Source of the DNA: Arthrobacter antioxidans
Lineage (GTDB): Bacteria > Actinomycetota > Actinomycetes > Actinomycetales > Micrococcaceae
Assembly: GCF_023100725.1 (NCBI RefSeq)
Contig: NZ_CP095501.1
Coordinates: forward strand, 620,001-684,000
DNA length: 64,000 nucleotides
Direction of reading: 5' to 3'
Shown here: in pieces, positions 42,754-50,643 of the stretch
How positions within the stretch are numbered: position 1 is the stretch's first letter
Layout: the number at the start of each line of letters is the position of its first letter
Made by a program: the position numbers and the translations under genes
Notes under the pieces: model-generated
What the model was told of the DNA's origin: nothing
Seen by the model: the letters and a program-made list of their open reading frames with translations, nothing else
Database searches by the model: none

Positions 42754-45651
42754 TCATCGGATCCGGATCCGACTGATGACGACGGAGCCCTGCACCCGGA
42801 TACGGAAGGCGCGGGCCTCCTGGCTGCCGGCCGGATCAACGGGTATGCGCAGTGTGCCCGTGAACCCGTCCGGCAGGCCGCTGCGGCCGACGGTGTTCCA
42901 CGTGTCACCCGCTCCCGGCACCTGGACGCTGATGGTGCAGGTGGTGCCCGGGTTGGAGGTCCTGCAGGACACCACGTCCAGCAGAACGAGGTCCTTCGGT
43001 GTTCCGGTCGGGCCGCCCCAGCCCCTGTAGATCGCCCAGGCGGGACGACCCGGGACAGCAGGGGCGATGGCGGTGCCGATGAGCGGCGTTTCGGGGACGA
43101 GGGAAAGATTGCGGCAGGAGTCGAAGTTCTCGGCACGAAACCACTGACCGGTCCGACGTTCAGCCCTGACCGATCCCTGGATGTCGAGCGGCGCCGAGAG
43201 GGGCAGGTCCTCGGCGGAGGCACCGACCATGAACTGGTATCTGCCCGGCTCCAACACCATGCGTTCCTCCACGACGCTGTAGATCGCGAGGCGGTCCAGG
43301 GCAACGAGTACTGTTGCGGTCGCTGTTCCTCCGGCCGGGACGAGGACCCGCTGGTGGCCGACCAGCAGGCGTCGTGGGAAGTCCATATCGTGCCCGGAGG
43401 CCGTTGCGTACGCCTGCACCAGCTCGAAGACGGGCCGGGGCCCTGTGTTGTGCAGCTCCACGCTCAGCTCCACCGCGTCCGGGCCGGGCGCGTCCTCTCC
43501 CTGTATGGTCCGGAGGCTCAGCGATCGGTAGTGCACCTCCCCGTAGGTCAAGCCATGACCCAGGGGGAACAGGGGCTCGATGGGGCTGTAGAGGTAGGTG
43601 GAGCGCGAGGCGATGATGTCGTAGTCCAGGATCCCCGGCAGATCCTCGTCCCGGCCGTACCAGGTCTGTGCCAGGCGTCCGACGGGTTCGACGTCGCCGC
43701 TCAGCACGTCGGCCATGCCGTTGCCGAGTTCCTGTCCGCCGTGAGAGGTCCAGACGATGGCAGGGGTATCCGCCAGCGCCCCCAGCGCATACGGATAGGA
43801 GGACACGATGACGAGGACGGTCCGCGGGTTCGCTTCCCGGGCCACGCGGACCAGTTCCTGGTCCGTGGGCGACAGGTCCAGGGTGGTGCGGTCCAGTGTC
43901 TCCCGACCGCCCAGGTGCGGGTCGTTGCCGGCGACGACCACGACGGTGTCGGCCTCCAGCGCCGCGCGCCGGGCCGATTCATGGCCGGACTTCAGGGTTC
44001 TCATCACGAAGCGCGCCGCGGTGTCGGCGTCCGGGACCAGCACGGCGCTGCCCGTGCCGGTCTCGATCCGCAACCATCTCCCGCTCGCCACGTGCTGCAG
44101 GGCGACAGTGTTGTCCGGGGCGTGGTCGAGCCGGAAGCTCTCCTGGACCACCCAGCCGCCCACTCGGTCCGCGGCGGCCCGCAGATACCCGTCGCCCGTG
44201 TCGGTAATGAACCTCCCGCCGAGGGCCGACCGGAAGGTCACCTCGCCGGCGCCCCAGTCCTTCAGCACGAAGGACTCGGCCGGTCCCGGAGTCGCAGCAT
44301 CGGCAGTGAGCACACAGGAGTCGCTGCCGCCCAGGTACCCTCCGGTACTGGTGCTCCGTAATGCGACGACGTCCGCGCCTTCCTCCGTGATGACCTCGCA
44401 GCCCGGGACGCCGCCGTATCGGTCGATGAGTCCGGCCGAGATGCTGACTGCGCCCTGGAGGGTGCCGCTGTACCAATCGCTCAGCACCCGGGATCCGAGG
44501 GTGCCGATCACGGCGATGATGCCGGGCTCGGGATCGAGGGGAAGGAGCGCACTGGCCGGATCGTTGCGCAGCACCACGACCGACTTCGCCGCGGCCTCCC
44601 GGGCGAGGGCCACGTGATCGGGTGCCCCGACCGCGGCGGGGCCGATCGAGGTGTAGGGGTCCCGGTGAGGGGTGAACTCTCCCGTCCTGGCGCGGAGGAT
44701 GAGGAGTCGCACGACGGCCCGGTCGACGTCGGACTCATCGATGAGGCCCCGTCCGAGGGCTTCGGTGAGGAAGGAGACCGACGGACCCGGGTCGTCGCCG
44801 TCGTCGGTGAAATTGTCCACTCCTGCACGAAGCGCAGCCGCGTATGCCGTGGGCCCGTCCGGGAAGTACTTCTCCGAACGGAAGAGCGAACCCGGAGCGC
44901 CGGCGTCGGTCACGATGGTCAGCTCATCCGCGTTCCGCCACTGCCGCAACTGCGACTGCACCAGGTCCGACACGTGGGCGGGTCTGCCGTTGACGAGGTT
45001 GTAGGAGAGCATGACCGCGCCCACCACGCCGTCCTCGATCGGGGTGCGATACGCAGGGAGTTCGTACTCGTGGAGGACCCGGGCACTGAGTTGGCTCGAG
45101 GTCACGTTCCTGTCGAACTCGTTGTTGTAGCCGAGGAAATGCTTGAGGGTGGGGACCGTCAGCCAGGTCTCCGCGTCCTGTCCCTTCAGCCCGCGACAGT
45201 ATGCACTCGCGAGGTGTGAGGTCAGATGGGGATCCTCGGAGAAGCCTTCCTCGTTGCGGCCCCACAGGGGATGCCGAAGCGGATTCACCACCGGAGCCCA
45301 TACGTTCAGGCTCACGCCCGGATCCGACGCCTTCTTGCCCCGGAGTTCGCGCCCTGTCGCCGCACCGATCCGCTCGATCAGGTCCGTGTCCCATGTTGCC
45401 GCCATGCCGACCGGTTGGGGGAAGACGGTGGCGGGTCCCAGCCAGGCGACGCCGTGGGCAGCCTCCGCGCCGGTATGGAAGGAGTCCAATCCCAGGTCGG
45501 GAACCGCCGGCGTGTGCTGGTGGAGCATGGCGATCTTCTGGTCCAGCGACAGGGAGTCCAGTATCTGCTGCGGCAGCGTTCCCTCGTCAGCGGCCGGGGC
45601 TGTGTCGAGGGGCACATCGGATACAGATCTCCGGGTTGATGCAGGGGACAC
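42754..45651 (-). CDS. Glycoside hydrolase family 3 beta-glucosidase with inserted beta-trefoil-like domain and C-terminal CBM-like domain
   Basis: A 965-residue enzyme. The TIM-barrel domain has VPTLKHFLGYNN and the nucleophile Asp at about 249 (TIVTDAGAPG, where most GH3 have SDW). The alpha/beta-sandwich domain is interrupted between about 415 and 550 by repeats such as TSTGGYLGG and VASGRWLRIE that look like a fascin/CBM13-type beta-trefoil. A fibronectin-III-like domain (PVFELVQAYA) follows, and the last 120 residues resemble a CBM6-like module. No signal peptide. Start GTG 45651 follows TAGGAA. First gene of the minus-strand arm of the locus. Confidence 0.88.
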   Translation of the reverse strand: MSPASTRRSVSDVPLDTAPAADEGTLPQQILDSLSLDQKIAMLHQHTPAVPDLGLDSFHTGAEAAHGVAWLGPATVFPQPVGMAATWDTDLIERIGAATGRELRGKKASDPGVSLNVWAPVVNPLRHPLWGRNEEGFSEDPHLTSHLASAYCRGLKGQDAETWLTVPTLKHFLGYNNEFDRNVTSSQLSARVLHEYELPAYRTPIEDGVVGAVMLSYNLVNGRPAHVSDLVQSQLRQWRNADELTIVTDAGAPGSLFRSEKYFPDGPTAYAAALRAGVDNFTDDGDDPGPSVSFLTEALGRGLIDESDVDRAVVRLLILRARTGEFTPHRDPYTSIGPAAVGAPDHVALAREAAAKSVVVLRNDPASALLPLDPEPGIIAVIGTLGSRVLSDWYSGTLQGAVSISAGLIDRYGGVPGCEVITEEGADVVALRSTSTGGYLGGSDSCVLTADAATPGPAESFVLKDWGAGEVTFRSALGGRFITDTGDGYLRAAADRVGGWVVQESFRLDHAPDNTVALQHVASGRWLRIETGTGSAVLVPDADTAARFVMRTLKSGHESARRAALEADTVVVVAGNDPHLGGRETLDRTTLDLSPTDQELVRVAREANPRTVLVIVSSYPYALGALADTPAIVWTSHGGQELGNGMADVLSGDVEPVGRLAQTWYGRDEDLPGILDYDIIASRSTYLYSPIEPLFPLGHGLTYGEVHYRSLSLRTIQGEDAPGPDAVELSVELHNTGPRPVFELVQAYATASGHDMDFPRRLLVGHQRVLVPAGGTATATVLVALDRLAIYSVVEERMVLEPGRYQFMVGASAEDLPLSAPLDIQGSVRAERRTGQWFRAENFDSCRNLSLVPETPLIGTAIAPAVPGRPAWAIYRGWGGPTGTPKDLVLLDVVSCRTSNPGTTCTISVQVPGAGDTWNTVGRSGLPDGFTGTLRIPVDPAGSQEARAFRIRVQGSVVISRIRIR

Positions 45652-45673
45652 GGGATTCCTATCGCTTGGTCTG

Positions 45674-45687
45674 TCGAATCGATTGCG
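45674..45687. promoter_or_regulatory. Candidate LacI-family operator 1 of the xyloglucan locus
   Basis: TCGAATCGATTGCG lies 23 bases before the GH3 start codon and holds the palindrome AATCGATT. Its first eleven bases match the second site at 45782 at 10 of 11 positions. Confidence 0.55.
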
Positions 45688-45744
45688 CGAACACGATGGC
45701 TTTCACCACGGACTGCGGCCTGTGACGTACGACACATCTGGCTC

Positions 45745-45773
45745 TTGTGGGAGAAGTGTCATTAGCTTACGCT
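45745..45773 (+). promoter_or_regulatory. Promoter of the xyloglucan ABC operon
   Basis: TTGTGG (45745-45750) and TACGCT (45768-45773) are 17 bases apart, 73 bases before the binding-protein start. Transcription would begin near 45780, at the edge of the operator. Confidence 0.6.
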
Positions 45774-45781
45774 GAGGTCAA

Positions 45782-45795
45782 TCGAATCGCTTCGA
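45782..45795. promoter_or_regulatory. Candidate LacI-family operator 2 of the xyloglucan locus
   Basis: TCGAA-TCGC-TTCGA is an inverted repeat placed just after the predicted transcription start of the ABC operon, where a LacI repressor would block elongation or initiation. Confidence 0.6.
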
Positions 45796-45846
45796 CGATT
45801 CCTCGAAAGCTTCAGAATTGTTGACTCACACAAAGGAGTGCTGATC

Positions 45847-47541
45847 ATGCGCAATTTCCAGACCGGTCGGGCGAAGGGCAGTTCTCGCACGTCCGCTGCG
45901 CGACTGGAGGAAGCGACCTCCGGCTTCGATCGGCGCTCATTCCTCGGAATCCTGAGCGGGGCGGTCTTCCTGGCGGCGGCTCCGGTCACCCTGACCGCGT
46001 GCTCCGGGGGTTCCGCCCCCCAGGTCGCCGATGCCGGTGGGCTGGCGGAGACACTGAACAGGATCGTGCCGACTTACAAGCCGTTGGAGCTGGTGAAGCC
46101 CGACATCACCTCCGTCAACGGGTCCACGCCTGGCTTCACGTCCATCCCGTCCTCCCTCGTCAAGTCCGTTCCCGAAGCGCCGGGAAGCGGAGGCACATAC
46201 ACCGCCATGACACCGGCCTGGTGGGCTGTGCCGCCGGGCCTTCCGCGGAACAGCTACTACGAGACCGTCAACAAGGAACTCGGCGCCACCATCAACTTCC
46301 AGGTCAACGACGGCAATGCGTACGCCGACAAGGTCCAGACAGTCCTGGCATCGCCGAAGGACGTACCCGACTGGATGGTCATCCCCGGGTGGAACCTGCC
46401 CCCGCGCTTCGGACAGGCTGCAGCAGGCATCTTCCAGGACCTCTCGGAATTCATCTCCGGAGACAAGGTCCTCAAGTATCCGAACCTGGCCAACATCCCG
46501 ACAGCAGCGTGGAAGATGGGGTGCTTCGAGGGTGGCCTCTATGGCTTGCCCTATCCGGGCGCCCTGATCTCGGATGCCCTCTTCTACCGTGCGGACATCT
46601 TCGAGGACCTCGGCGTGAAGCCGCCGGCCTCGGCCGAGGAGTTCCGCACGGTGGCGAAGGAACTCACGGACGAGTCGAAGAACCGGTGGGGCTCCGAGGA
46701 TGTGTGGAACGGTGCGCAGATCATGCACGGGGTGGTGCCCAAGTGGAAGCAGGTGGACGGTCGGCTGGTCCACAGGTTCGAGACGGACGAGTACAGGGCA
46801 GCGCTGGAGTGGACGATGCAACTGTTCGCCGATGGGTCGGTCCACCCCGACGCGGTGGCCGGCAATGCGCAGCAGGCCAAGGCGCGGTTCGAGTCCGGGG
46901 CGACACTCCTCACTGCGGATGGGACAGGTTCCTGGCACGAGGCGTTGGCGCGGACCCTCCCCTCGAACCCGCGGTTCAACATGCAGCCACTGGACTACTT
47001 CGCCCCGGATGGAGGGACGCCCACACTGTTCCGTGCCCAGCCCGCGGCCATCTTCAGCTTCATCAAGAAGGCGAGCCCGGAGAAGGTGGAGGAGATGCTC
47101 GCCCTGGCCAACTTCATGGCCGCCCCGTTCGGGACCGAGGAGAATGCCCTGATCGTCAACGGGGTGGAGGATGTGCACTACACCCGCGACGCACAGGGCG
47201 TTCCCAAGGCCACTCCCAAGGGCGCAGAGGAAGTCACCAGCACCTATGCGTTCCTTGTCAGCGGGCCGATCGTCAACTCGATGGTGCAGTATCCCGGGCT
47301 GGTGCAGGCACAGTCCGAATGGGAAGCCAGGCAGGCGCCTCACGTCGTGGAGGACGTCTTCTTCGGAATGCAGATCCAGGAGCCCGCCAAGTTCGGTTCG
47401 CTGTCCACGCCGTTCGACGATCTGGCGAAGGACATCATCCGCGGTCGCAGGAGCATGAGCGACCTCGACGCCGAAGTCGCCTCCTGGAAGAACAAGGGCG
47501 GCGACGAACTCCGGGACTTCTACGCCGGCTTCCTGGCCTAG
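45847..47541 (+). CDS. Tat-exported sugar-binding lipoprotein, LplA type
   Basis: A 564-residue solute-binding protein. The twin-arginine motif DRRSFLG at about residue 28 and lipobox LTAC show export by Tat followed by lipid anchoring. The mature protein is of the large LplA/YtcQ type used for oligosaccharides, with aromatic patches (MTPAWWAVPPG, WMVIPGWNLPP). ATG 45847 follows AAAGGAG by 8 bases; an earlier GTG at 45838 is inside that site. It heads the plus-strand arm with the two permeases. Fucosylated/galactosylated xyloglucan oligosaccharide is the inferred ligand. Confidence 0.9.
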   Translation: MRNFQTGRAKGSSRTSAARLEEATSGFDRRSFLGILSGAVFLAAAPVTLTACSGGSAPQVADAGGLAETLNRIVPTYKPLELVKPDITSVNGSTPGFTSIPSSLVKSVPEAPGSGGTYTAMTPAWWAVPPGLPRNSYYETVNKELGATINFQVNDGNAYADKVQTVLASPKDVPDWMVIPGWNLPPRFGQAAAGIFQDLSEFISGDKVLKYPNLANIPTAAWKMGCFEGGLYGLPYPGALISDALFYRADIFEDLGVKPPASAEEFRTVAKELTDESKNRWGSEDVWNGAQIMHGVVPKWKQVDGRLVHRFETDEYRAALEWTMQLFADGSVHPDAVAGNAQQAKARFESGATLLTADGTGSWHEALARTLPSNPRFNMQPLDYFAPDGGTPTLFRAQPAAIFSFIKKASPEKVEEMLALANFMAAPFGTEENALIVNGVEDVHYTRDAQGVPKATPKGAEEVTSTYAFLVSGPIVNSMVQYPGLVQAQSEWEARQAPHVVEDVFFGMQIQEPAKFGSLSTPFDDLAKDIIRGRRSMSDLDAEVASWKNKGGDELRDFYAGFLA

Positions 47542-47552
47542 GGGCACCTCGG

Positions 47553-48611
47553 ATGGCCACAGGAACAGAACGCAAGCACAGTCCACAACCGGCCGGCGCC
47601 CCGGGCCTCGGGGGAGCTTCGCCGGGAGGAGGCCCTGCTTCGGATCCGACCCGGGATCGCGCCCGGCCGAGGACCGGCCCGATGGCCGGTCGCCGGCGCC
47701 CCCGGGCGAACATGAGGCTGCGGTTCAGACGTGACCGGTCCCTCGTGCTGATGGCGCTGCCCGCGATCGTCCTCCTCGGAGTCTTCGCGTATATCCCCAT
47801 GCTGGGAAACGTGGTTGCCTTCCAGGACTACTCGCCGTACGTGGGCGTCCGCAGCAGCCCGTTCGTCGGATTCGATAACTTCGCGCGGGTGATGGCTGAT
47901 CCCGACTTCTGGCACGCCGTCCAGAACACCCTGGTCATCACCGCCTTCCAGCTCGTGTTCTTCTTCCCCGTGCCGATCGCGTTGGCCCTGCTGCTCAACT
48001 CGCTGATCAGTCCCCGACTCAGGGCAGCCGTCCAGGCAGTGGTCTACCTGCCGCACTTCTTCTCCTGGGTTCTCGTGGTCTCTGTCTTCCAGCAGATCTT
48101 CGGCGGGGCAGGCCTGCTCAACCAGTCACTGCGCGCCCAGGGCTGGCAGGCGGTGGACATCATGACCAACCCGGATACCTTCCTGTTCCTCCTCACCTCC
48201 CAGGCTGTCTGGAAAGACGCGGGCTGGGGGATCATCGTGTTCCTCGCAGCCCTCAGCGCCATCGATCCCGCCCAGTACGAAGCAGCGGCAGTGGACGGTG
48301 CCGGGCGCTGGAAACGCATGTGGCACATCACGCTCCCGGGGCTCCGCAGCGTCATCGTGCTGCTGTTGATCCTGCGCCTGGGGGATTCGCTGACTGTCGG
48401 TTTCGAGCAGATGATCCTCCAGCGTGATGCCGTCGGGGCCGAGGCATCAGAGGTCCTGGACACCTTCGTGTACTACACGGGTGTGCAGAACGGCGACTGG
48501 AGCTACGGTGCGGCGGCGGGCCTCATCAAGGGGCTGGTGAGCCTCGCCCTGATACTGGCGGCCAACAAGCTCGCCCACATCTTCGGAGAGAGCGGTGTGT
48601 ATTCCAAATGA
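47553..48611 (+). CDS. ABC transporter permease, LplB type
   Basis: A 352-residue permease. Six transmembrane helices start near residue 65 (VLMALPAIVLLGVFAYIPML). The EAA loop is YEAAAVDGAGRWKRMWHITLPGL cut to its core EAAAVDGAGRWKRM. The first 60 residues are Pro/Gly/Arg-rich and possibly include a late true start (MRLRFRRDRS near 47712). It begins 11 bases after the binding-protein stop and ends in an ATGA overlap with its partner. Confidence 0.9.
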   Translation: MATGTERKHSPQPAGAPGLGGASPGGGPASDPTRDRARPRTGPMAGRRRPRANMRLRFRRDRSLVLMALPAIVLLGVFAYIPMLGNVVAFQDYSPYVGVRSSPFVGFDNFARVMADPDFWHAVQNTLVITAFQLVFFFPVPIALALLLNSLISPRLRAAVQAVVYLPHFFSWVLVVSVFQQIFGGAGLLNQSLRAQGWQAVDIMTNPDTFLFLLTSQAVWKDAGWGIIVFLAALSAIDPAQYEAAAVDGAGRWKRMWHITLPGLRSVIVLLLILRLGDSLTVGFEQMILQRDAVGAEASEVLDTFVYYTGVQNGDWSYGAAAGLIKGLVSLALILAANKLAHIFGESGVYSK

Positions 48612-49561
48612 GCACTCTGACCGGTACACCCCGGGGCTCCAAGGACGTCCCGCCACCCCTCCGACAGCGACGCCCGAAACCGGAGCGCCCTGTCTGGGAC
48701 GAAGAACTCGGGCCCCTGGCGAAAGCCGGCAAGATCCTGGTTCTCGCCGTCGTCGTCCTGGCCGTCGTCGGCCCGCTCTACACCATCGTGCTCACCAGCA
48801 TCTCCTCCCAGTCCACCATCACGCGGGCAGGCGGGTTGGTCCTCATTCCGGGGGAGATCACCTTCGCCGCCTATCAGCAGATCCTCAGCGGCGGCGTGGT
48901 CACACGCGCCGTGCTGGTGAGCGTCGGCGTCACCGCGACCGGAACGGCGATCAGCATGGTGGTCTCGGTGCTGTGCGCCTACGGGTTGTCCAGGCCCGGG
49001 TCCTTCGCCCATACGCCGATCCTGTTCACGCTGCTCATCACGATGTTCTTCAGCGCGGGCATCATCCCGGCCTATCTGCTGGTGTCCGGACTGGGCCTGA
49101 TCAACTCCTACTGGGCCCTGATCCTGCCCACGTGCATCTCGGTGTTCAACATCATCATCCTGCGCGGCTTCTTCATGGGCATCGACAGGGGGATCCTGGA
49201 CAGCGCCAGGATCGACGGCGCCAGCGAGTGGCGGACGCTGACGCACATCGTGCTGCCCATGTCCAAGGCCGTCACCGCGGTCATCGCCCTCTTCTACGGC
49301 GTGGGCTACTGGAACGCCTTCTTCAACGCCGTCCTCTACATCAACGACAGTGCGAAGAATCCGCTGCAGGTGGTTCTCCGCTCCTACGTGCTCCAGGGAG
49401 TCTCGGTCCCGGGACAGGTGGATGTCGGCACCGGTGCTGCAGCAGGCCCGGCCCTCCAGATGGCAGTCATCGTGCTGGCGACGGTACCGATCCTGATCGT
49501 GTACCCGTTCGTGCAGAAACACTTCACCAAAGGCGTGATGATCGGTGCGGTGAAGGGATGA
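48608..49561 (+). CDS. ABC transporter permease, LplC/YtcP type
   Basis: A 317-residue permease with six helices and the EAA loop LDSARIDGASEWRTL. The FFSAGIIPAYLLVSGLGL stretch is typical of the YtcP group that pairs with LplB-type permeases. The C-terminal FVQKHFTKGVMIGAVKG (core) is the usual ending. No ATPase gene follows; energy probably comes from a shared MsiK-type ATPase elsewhere. It converges on the LacI gene across 23 bases. Confidence 0.92.
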   Translation: MSTLTGTPRGSKDVPPPLRQRRPKPERPVWDEELGPLAKAGKILVLAVVVLAVVGPLYTIVLTSISSQSTITRAGGLVLIPGEITFAAYQQILSGGVVTRAVLVSVGVTATGTAISMVVSVLCAYGLSRPGSFAHTPILFTLLITMFFSAGIIPAYLLVSGLGLINSYWALILPTCISVFNIIILRGFFMGIDRGILDSARIDGASEWRTLTHIVLPMSKAVTAVIALFYGVGYWNAFFNAVLYINDSAKNPLQVVLRSYVLQGVSVPGQVDVGTGAAAGPALQMAVIVLATVPILIVYPFVQKHFTKGVMIGAVKG

Positions 49562-49584
49562 TCATCCTGTTCCCACCGCCAAGC

Positions 49585-50619
49585 TCAACCCTGTCCGTCG
49601 GCTGCGGAGGTGGTCACGCCGCGCGCCAACGTCGGGGCGATGAGACGCAGTTCGGCCGGTTTGGCGAGGGTCAGGCGGTCCATCACCATCTCGACCGCGG
49701 CGCGACCGATATCCATGGCGGGGATGGGCACCACGGTCCATGGCTGGACGGCGGCCTGCGCAACATCCGAGGGCGCGATGACGACGACGGAGATGTCCTC
49801 CGGCACGGCGAGGCCCCGCGCTGCGAGATTGTCACGCAGGATGGGCAGCAGCCCCTCGTTGTGGACCAGCAGCGCAGTGATGGTCTCAGCGCCGGAGAGA
49901 ACGATGTCGAGGGCCCTGACGAGGTCCCTGGAATGGGCTTCACAAGCCACCGAGACGTAGCCGATTCCCAGTGTCCGGCACGCGTCCTCGAAGCCGCCGA
50001 GGGCGCGATCCGCGTAGGTCGCATGCCTCTGGAGCGATGCCGGAGGAGACCCGATGAAAGCGATTCCGCGGTGGCCGAGTCCGGACAGGTGGCGCACCGC
50101 CGTGCGGGAGGCGCCTGCGAAGTCGAAGTCCACGCAGCTGAGCCCCCGCGGGTCGTCAGGCATGCCGATCAGCACGGCAGGTTTGTCCAGTGTGGCCAGC
50201 ACCGCGATGCGTGGGTCACGGGCTTCGATATCCATCATGACGAGTCCGTCCACCATGGACTGTGACGTCACCCGCTTGATGCCGCCCGGATCGTCCTGGG
50301 TGAGCAGCAGGACGTCCTTATTGAAGGTGCGGGCGGTCGTCACGACGGCCGTGACGAACTGCATCACCACGCCGACGTTCACATCGGCCCGTAGCGGCAC
50401 GACGAGTCCCAGGACATCGGAGCGGCTCGATGCCAGGGCGCGTGCACTCGACCTGGGGCTGTATTTCAGACGGCGCATCGCATCTTCCACCACGTCACGG
50501 GTCTCTTTCGAGATGGGACGGTTTCCGCTCATCACGTAGGACACGGTGCTCGTGGAAACGCCGGCTTCCCGGGCCACATCGTTGATCGTGACAGCCGTTG
50601 AAGCCTTTCGATTACTCAT
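49585..50619 (-). CDS. LacI-family regulator of the xyloglucan locus
   Basis: A 344-residue LacI protein: HTH TINDVAREAGVSTSTVSYVM, hinge SARALASSRSD, sugar domain with DGLVMMDIEARDPR and SPPASLQRHATY. It sits between the transporter and the GH42-GH31 pair, divergent from the latter over 24 bases. By position it should control the whole locus through the TCGAATCG sites. ATG 50619 is used; an in-frame TTG at 50631 is the alternative. Confidence 0.9.
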   Translation of the reverse strand: MSNRKASTAVTINDVAREAGVSTSTVSYVMSGNRPISKETRDVVEDAMRRLKYSPRSSARALASSRSDVLGLVVPLRADVNVGVVMQFVTAVVTTARTFNKDVLLLTQDDPGGIKRVTSQSMVDGLVMMDIEARDPRIAVLATLDKPAVLIGMPDDPRGLSCVDFDFAGASRTAVRHLSGLGHRGIAFIGSPPASLQRHATYADRALGGFEDACRTLGIGYVSVACEAHSRDLVRALDIVLSGAETITALLVHNEGLLPILRDNLAARGLAVPEDISVVVIAPSDVAQAAVQPWTVVPIPAMDIGRAAVEMVMDRLTLAKPAELRLIAPTLARGVTTSAADGQG

Positions 50620-50643
50620 ACCCCTATTCAATCAAGGATCTCG

